In this document: positions 24,604 through 29,572 of the stretch, piece by piece
How the letters are laid out: each line of letters begins with the position of its first letter
Numbering within the stretch: the first letter of the stretch is position 1
Source of the DNA: Chromera velia
Taxonomy: Eukaryota; Sar; Chromeraceae
Length of the DNA stretch: 29,572 nt
Assembly (NCBI GenBank): GCA_018398765.1
Contig: JAHBMJ010000177.1
Coordinates: 25,001 to 54,572 of the forward strand
Direction of reading: 5' to 3'
The notes under the pieces: model-generated
What the model was told of the DNA's origin: nothing
Seen by the model: only the letters and a program-made list of their open reading frames with translations
Database searches by the model: none
Program-made: the position numbers and the translations under genes

Positions 24604-25692
24604 CAAGAATGTTCAACCTCAAAGAGAGAAGAGAAACAAAATGCCAGGGGGGCTGAAGATTTCATTCCAGAAGGAAGGTATCAACACGGACAGACTACTT
24701 GAAGGGCAAGAGCTTTCCTTTTCAATCAAAAGACGCGGCCTCATTGGACAAGATGAGGATCGCACAAAGAAACGAAGAGACAAAGGCAGAGACAATGAAC
24801 CATCCCAGAGGACGCATGCAGGAAAGAAGGAATCTGGTGGGAAGAAAACGTACTGGAAACTCGGATCACGGAGGCAAACACACAGACAAACCGAGAAAGA
24901 AAGCGTCACCGCAACAGGACAAAGGATGCGAAGAGAAGAGTGTCCAGAATCCTAGGAAAGGAAAACCGGCGAAAAGGTCAGCAAAAACCGTGGCCCCCTG
25001 CCTGGTCAAGAACTCACCTCACGGAATGGCGGGATGAACGACAGACAGATGTCAAGGATCTCACTTTTCTCTGCACATATACCCGCACAGAGAGGAAAGA
25101 GGGGGGAAAAGTGACAGTTGCGTTCAAAATAACGGCAAGATTTGGAGTCCCAAACTCACTCAAAGAGCCTTGCTCAGGAGAGGAAGCAGCTCGCAGAACC
25201 GGTCGGACAGACAAACACGGGGAGGCAAGACGGCCAAGAGCCAGACAAAAACGAAGCTGGACCATGAAGCGAACGACAGTGGGAGGGGAACTGTTGAGGG
25301 ATAACAAACAAGGGACACGACACGGGCAGTCTCCTGAGGGATTTCTGGAGAAACGCGACACCTCAGTGAACGCTTAGGGTGGAGAATACATCAAGCAAAA
25401 ATGCTTCTGTGGGTGGAGGCAGCTCGCTGCCGACTTTCGATCGAGGGATGTGAACTGACGGACCAGACTCATCCTCCACTCTCCATTTCTCAAGGGCTGT
25501 TTGGACATAGTCAAGAACGGGCGCATCAATCTCGGTCAGGACTTCCAGATCAAGACAAGGCGCTGCTTCAGATTCACTCCTGGATTCTGTGGTCGATGCT
25601 GATGAAAATCGTGAGAAGGAAGTAGATTCACGGCGCAGTACCTCCAGAAGAGGGTGAAGAGGTTTCACTTCTTCTGCAAGAGGCAGCTGCAT
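20913..25692 (-). CDS. Large disordered protein with RanBP2-type zinc finger, four exons
   Basis: The exons on the minus strand are 25692-25464, 25070-25018, 24556-24094 and 23845-20913, giving 1225 residues. The junctions are phase 1 (EDES-E-KSEI), phase 0 (PFRE|VSDP) and phase 1 (LPLK-D-FSEG), with donors gtccgt, gtgagt and gtgagt. Residues 838-857 match the RanBP2 consensus exactly: W838-x-C840-x2-C843-x3-N847-x6-C854-x2-C857. Residues 47-115 look folded (LTEIDAPVLDYVQTALEKW, then EILDICLSFIPPF and LRERLLERKL) and recall the N-terminal region of CUEDC2 and ABCF3, but this is from memory and unverified. The rest is Ser/Pro/Gly/Arg-rich disorder with a short poly-Gln run (about 133-138). RanBP2 fingers bind RNA, Ran or ubiquitin. 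This one lacks the Thr-Phe pair after the second Cys that ubiquitin-binding NZF fingers use. The last exon, 2.9 kb, could contain unrecognised introns. It is head to head with ATG101. Confidence 0.78.
22020..22079 (-). other. RanBP2-type zinc finger (domain within the large exon)
   Basis: Coding positions of the finger WLCGVCGEGN followed by AATFCICENCG. All four cysteines, the leading Trp and the Asn are present with the consensus spacing. It is the only recognisable folded domain in the 2.9-kb last exon. Confidence 0.88.
23978..24008. repeat. (TCTG)n repeat in intron 3 of the zinc-finger gene
   Basis: A short TTTG/TCTG run. On the gene's sense strand it reads CAGA, opposite to the pyrimidine-rich sense orientation of the other intronic repeats in this window. 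Confidence 0.8.
24571..24601. repeat. (CA)n microsatellite in intron 2 of the zinc-finger gene
   Basis: About 30 bp of CA on the plus strand, TG in the sense strand, ending 14 bp upstream of the exon 3 acceptor (AG at 24558-24557). Confidence 0.92.
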
Positions 25693-26490
25693 ACTGCCGC
25701 CTCCTCACAACAGCAGCACGGACCGTCACGCTGGAGGAGAGTGAAAGTCTGATTATTGAGTACAGCGAGGCCTTTCTCTGATACAGAAAATGTGTGAGGG
25801 GAGTTCATATGCTGCTAAATATCGAACTGTGACAGAGTAAAGGTACGACTGGAAAAGTGAATTGCAAAAGTCAGTGAAAGCGACGATCGAAATGTTCTTC
25901 AAGGTCAAGCAAAGAGCCGGACAATCAAGCAAGTCTCATGCAGTAGTCCCTCCGTAGATCTCTCTTTCACGATGTCAATACTTTGTCAGCAAACATCTCA
26001 ATAGCGCCAGACAATACTGGGGAGACTCCAGACAGAATTGCATGGCAGTTCAAAAGATTCGATCGAACGAAGGCGTATCCGTCAGATTCCAGAAAGCACG
26101 AGCGCGCTCGGAAGGGCTCACCGCGCGTGCATGAAAGGCTCGGTCGGAATTTAGCTCGGGTTCGAATTGCTCAGCGTGCGTCCGCGCATTCGATGGAGAA
26201 GATGTTGAAAAGTCACAAAAACTTAATTGCAGCTGATCACTTCATCTCATTTCCTTCGATCAGCGACTCATGCACACTTCAGAGGACCGGACAAAGTGAA
26301 GTGAAGATTTGAGCTGCAAGAGGAGGTGACGCGTTCTGTAAATTAGGTTCGGCGACTTTCCTTGAAAGCCCGAGAGTGGAGGAGACGGTGGTGCTTCTTC
26401 TGTAAAATAGGGACAGTTCGTGGCTCTCTGTGGCTGAGTTCAGGTTCACCACTTGTGCCTTATCTCCCACTCTGACTGTTTTCATTCATT
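25693..26490. promoter_or_regulatory. Shared 5' region between the zinc-finger gene and ATG101
   Basis: These 798 bp separate the two divergent ATGs. It is presumed to carry both promoters and leaders. A 110-codon open frame at 25983-26312 starts at TTG and has no recognisable content, so it is not called as a gene. The sequence around 26090-26170 is locally GC-rich (gcgcgctcgg, ccgcgcgtgc). No TATA box or transfer RNA gene could be supported. Confidence 0.45.
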
Positions 26491-28682
26491 ATGAGTTGTC
26501 GTGAAAGCAACATCCGTGAGTTTACGCTTCCCTGCATCCCGACCCATCTTTCGAGAGTGAAGGAAGTCTTGACGGTGCTTCTTCACTCGGTTGCTTTCAA
26601 TCGATCCTTCGGTGCTTCTGTGTGCATTCCCCAGCTTGAACATTCTCCCGAGCTTGACATCCCTTTCTACAAGGTCCGTTTCCGGTCTGCCGAGACAGGA
26701 AGAATCGAGCAACCCTTGGATGAACAATTCGGCCTCAAGGCCCAAGAATTTGTCAAATTGGTTGAGAGGAAGGCAACGAAGGAGGCAAGCAGAGTGGGGA
26801 GAGAGTCTGTTGGAGGCAGAGATGACACCTCGGCCTCCTCTTTCAGCATTCCAGCGTCCCTGGAGGTTGTATTTTTCTTTCAGAAACCTCAGCAGGAGAA
26901 TCACACAAGACCTCTGGTCAATTGGCTCGGCAGGGCTCAGAATCGAGTTGCGTTTGAGAAATGGAAAATCCGTTTAGAGGTTGCCATGCCCAGTTTGATG
27001 GATGACAGGGTACGGGCAAGCGGGAGTGCTCAGAGACCGCCCCTGTCGTCCCCCACAAAAGTAAAATCTTGGCAGAAACTGTCAGCACAGGGGAAGAATT
27101 TTTTTGAAAGCGCCAAGATTCTCGTGTCCAAAATTGCCCTCAGCCCACGCCAGTCTGCCCAACCTCTTCCCTCCAGTCCGACAGTTCCCGGACTCAACTC
27201 CTCTGACGCCTCTCCCTTTCCACCTGCCACATCCCCCCATGCAGCAACAGTAACGCCAGACCAGCAGCAGAACGGGTCCCGATCCCCTGCCGTTTTCTCT
27301 CGTCAAAACAACAGCTACCCGAGTTCCCCCCTGCCCCCAGATGTGCAAATGGGGGGTATGGAATTTTCGGATGATGAAGAGGAATCCTTTCACGACGTGG
27401 GGGAGCCATCAGGTTTTTTCCCCGCCTCCACCGGGGAGGTTGCCGGTTCTCCTTCTTTCCTTCCTTCTGGTGCACACTGGCGGGGGGCGGCGCAAAGAAG
27501 TCGGGCGGGATCATCAGGGGGACCCGCGGTGGGGGGGGGCGCTCGTCATGCGCAGACGGCAGGAGGACAGCCACAACAAGCAGGAGCACCTCCAGCTCTG
27601 CAGCCGAACACACGATCCAATCGAGGTCGCAGTCTTCAGCAGCAGCCGCAATCGTCGCATTCGTCTTCACCCCTGCAAGCACCCCTGCTGACATCCCCCA
27701 GACAGCACAGCAATCTGCGTCAGTTTCCATCACCCTTTTCCCTGGGAGCAGGGAGGGATCGTGAGGACTCGCTCTCTTTCTCCTCGTCTTACTGCCTTGG
27801 CGGTGTCGAGACGGAGAGAGAGGCAGCGGGGGTTGCAGAGGCTCTACGGGTGCTCGTCCAAACAGCATTGGAAAACACGGACCATCTGCCACCTCCGCCA
27901 GAGGAAGGACACATGTACCAGTCAGTCACGTTCATCGCACTCTATGCAGTAGTCGACCCACTTTCTTCGATGATGTGTCACTCAATCCTGCAGGGATTCA
28001 TTGGGATATAGTGGATTTTTATTTTAGTCGTGAAACCAAACGACTGGATGAAGAGACTAGCAGGCAGGCACAGTGAGGGGAAGGCTGCACTTGATGTACT
28101 TACTGTCGGCCTGCGTGAAATCCCCCGTTGTGTTGACAGAGGCGGTCGTGGTCTTGCACCGCATAGCCGATCGTCGTGGAAAGTGAAACTTACGACACAT
28201 GCAAACAATTTGCGTGATTCTTCGTCTTAGTGAAGTTTGGATGCAGAAAGAACCCGTCTGTCATGCAATCTTTGCTCTTCCAGCATCGCGGTCTCTTCTT
28301 GCTGCAGTATTTTGCTTTGATGCGGTTGTGTGTGTGCGTGTGTGTGTGTGTGTGGGCGTGCGAGCGAGCGATCGTGTGTGCGTGCCGTTCATTTGATTTG
28401 TCCGGACATTTGTCCGAGCAACCGTAAAATTGTTCATTTTGTCTGACACTCTGTCTGTTTGCCCGTTTCGCTTGCATGCTTACCACTACGGTAACCTGCG
28501 GGCCCCATTTCCCGGTTTATGCTTTTCCGGTGTGGCGGTTTTCATGTTCTTCTGTCTGTATGGATGAATGTCTGTGCAGGTTGGAGGTCGTTCCCGAAAG
28601 CGAAGGAGGGAGTGCGTTTGGGACTGCTGCCTTCGAAAGCTTTGCCAGCCTGACAGGCCAAGCGTTGCCCTCTCTCACGTGA
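26491..28682 (+). CDS. ATG101: ATG101 autophagy-initiation protein with a large disordered insertion
   Basis: Exon 1 is 26491-27914 (or to 27929) and exon 2 is 28580-28682, joined in phase 2, giving 508 (or 513) residues. The start MSCRESNIREFTLP matches the MNC-type ATG101 N terminus. The HORMA-fold segments follow: EVLTVLLHSVAFNRSFG (25-41), IPFYKVRFRS (57-66), SLEVVFFFQK (123-132) and EKWKIRLEV (156-164). The conserved C-terminal module resumes at about 441 with ALRVLVQTALENTDHLPP, and exon 2 gives EVVPESEGGSAFG and a final helix ending LPSLT, as in plant ATG101. Between about 170 and 440 lies a Ser/Pro/Gln-rich disordered insert that typical ATG101 proteins of about 220 residues lack. The WF finger that recruits downstream factors reads W145-L146 here. 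ATG101 pairs with the HORMA domain of ATG13 in the ATG1/ULK1 kinase complex in the cytoplasm. The donor (gtacca at 27915 or gttcat at 27930) is uncertain. The intron holds a (GT)n tract. Confidence 0.9.
28325..28354 (+). repeat. (GT)n microsatellite in ATG101 intron
   Basis: A short GT repeat with gcgt interruptions, followed by gcgagcgagcgatcg, about 225 bp upstream of the exon 2 acceptor. Confidence 0.85.
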
Positions 28683-29280
28683 TTCCTCTATTTCTTTTGT
28701 TCTGGCCGATGGGTTCCGGCCGATTTGTACGAGAAGTGGGATTTCCTTTTCTGTCTTTGCGCACAGTATTCTAGACAGTATTGCTAGCAGTATTGAGCCT
28801 CCGTTTGTACGTCAATCTGGACAATTAAGACAATTCGAATGGACGTGGGAATGAACAGAAAGGCTTAATTCTGAAAAACTTTTGGAAGATGAACAGGTTT
28901 TCGTACCAAAGTTTTCATGATAGTCTGTCATATGGGTCGTCTCCATGATTGAATTAAATCCATCACTTTCATCATTAATGATTTGATATTGTATTATATA
29001 TAAATTACATTTAATTAGAGTTATTGGATCTATATAGTATTGGACGCGTTTGTCATTTGTTTTGTCACCCTTCTATTTTTTAAGCGTAAGACTCTACATA
29101 AGACTCTCCCTCTAACTATAATATTTTTCTAAGTATATTTTTGTCTCACTGTCTCAGTAATCATCTCAGTTTGAATCGCACAACTGAAACTAGTCACTGC
29201 CGCAACGGAAGAATACAGTACTGATAGTGATAGTGATTTAATTGGTGCCCTAGGTACTAGTAGAGCACTGTTGCTGTTCT

Positions 29281-29462
29281 GATAGCGGGAAGGCCTAGTG
29301 CGGAACCTATCAATCAATCAATCAATTAATTAAACGCCAGGACCTTACCAGGGCATGGCTTACATACTAGCTTACATAAGATTTGACATTGATTAATAGA
29401 TTGTCAATAAGATTGATTGATAGGTTCTAAGGTTAATTCTGTTTTAAGCCTTCCCGCATTAT
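29281..29462. mobile_element. Candidate foldback/MITE element
   Basis: gata-gcgggaaggc at 29281 is inverted at the right end as gccttcccgcattatc. An inner block, gaacctatcaatcaatc near 29303, is inverted as gattgattgataggttc near 29412-29428. The two arms pair across a centre of about 90 bp with small insertions. It has no coding capacity. Target duplication is not clear. Confidence 0.4.
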
Positions 29463-29463
29463 C

Positions 29464-29523
29464 ATCGGTGCAAGCCGATATTTGGCAGTGGATCGTGGAG
29501 ATGCCCGGAAGATAAAATCCTAC
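29464..29523 (+). repeat. Dispersed structured repeat, copy 2
   Basis: atcgg-tgcaag-ccgat stem-loop, then ggcagtggatcgtgg, cccggaa and ataaaatccta, matching copy 1 at about 12710-12773 block for block. The stem differs in sequence between the copies but still pairs. Confidence 0.45.
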
Positions 29524-29572
29524 TAGAAATCGTAAGGAAAAGCCTAGTGTCTGTGGAGCGCTACAGACCTAG

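Larger units (their letters stand above)
28683..29572. other. AT-rich 3' flank of ATG101 with inverted and dispersed repeats
   Basis: No gene is seen. After about 28780 the DNA becomes AT-rich. It holds a foldback unit at 29281-29462 and a second copy of the dispersed structured repeat at about 29464-29523, and runs to the window edge. Confidence 0.6.

Noticed and set aside
26090-26175. Possible tRNA gene because of a ggttcgaatt B-box-like string
   Set aside because: The A box and a closing acceptor stem could not be found, and the B box lacks its usual final CC.
25983-26312. Plus-strand 109-codon frame between the divergent genes
   Set aside because: It starts at TTG, has no domain and is not connected to ATG101, whose N terminus is already complete at 26491.
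27963-28076. Alternative frame at the end of ATG101 exon 1 (FFDDVSLNPAGIHWDIVDFY... to a stop at 28076)
   Set aside because: It reads well but needs an intron of only about 20-35 bp or a frameshift. The exon at 28580-28682 restores the expected ATG101 C terminus through a normal intron. RNA-seq would settle it.

Overview
The window is nuclear DNA of a eukaryote. It has multi-exon genes with GT-AG introns, conserved domains split across exons, long microsatellites, AT-rich intergenic DNA with small inverted-repeat elements, one 293-base assembly gap (9622-9914) and one isolated N at 3787. Very long disordered insertions in conserved proteins, a possible two-part targeting leader on one protein and repeated TGCATGCA palindromes fit an alveolate, and a chromerid alga such as Chromera is my best guess. 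That assignment is inference. Nothing looks prokaryotic or viral.

Five genes could be assembled exon by exon. (1) 4414-2284, minus strand: a 310-residue MYND zinc-finger protein in three exons. (2) 7888-5789, minus strand: a TATDN1-type TatD metallo-nuclease in two exons, with an unusual N-terminal leader. (3) 8465-11903, plus strand: a five-exon HhH-GPD DNA glycosylase resembling the small DEMETER/endonuclease III-like proteins of plants. (4) 25692-20913, minus strand: a four-exon, 1225-residue, mostly disordered protein with one RanBP2-type zinc finger and an N-terminal domain that recalls CUEDC2/ABCF3. (5) 26491-28682, plus strand: the autophagy-initiation factor ATG101 in two exons, enlarged by about 270 residues of disordered insertion. 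A possible terminal exon of a gene entering from the left lies at 142-252, and an unrecognised coding-like exon lies at 13242-13457.

Genes 2 and 3, both acting on DNA, are head to head across 576 bp. Genes 4 and 5 are head to head across 798 bp, and one other convergent gap of about 9 kb (11904-20912) is gene-poor. Shared control within each pair is possible but not shown.

The remaining DNA is AT-rich stretches with candidate non-autonomous transposable elements (406-929, 12324-12585, 29281-29462), a dispersed structured repeat present twice (about 12710-12773 and 29464-29523), and purine/pyrimidine-rich DNA with CA/GA/TGTC microsatellites. I found no convincing tRNA, rRNA or CRISPR. I do not see a clearly new multi-gene system. 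The most interesting items are the expanded ATG101 and its divergent neighbour, the TatD leader, the glycosylase with a missing fourth cluster cysteine, and the GTC-type splice donors.
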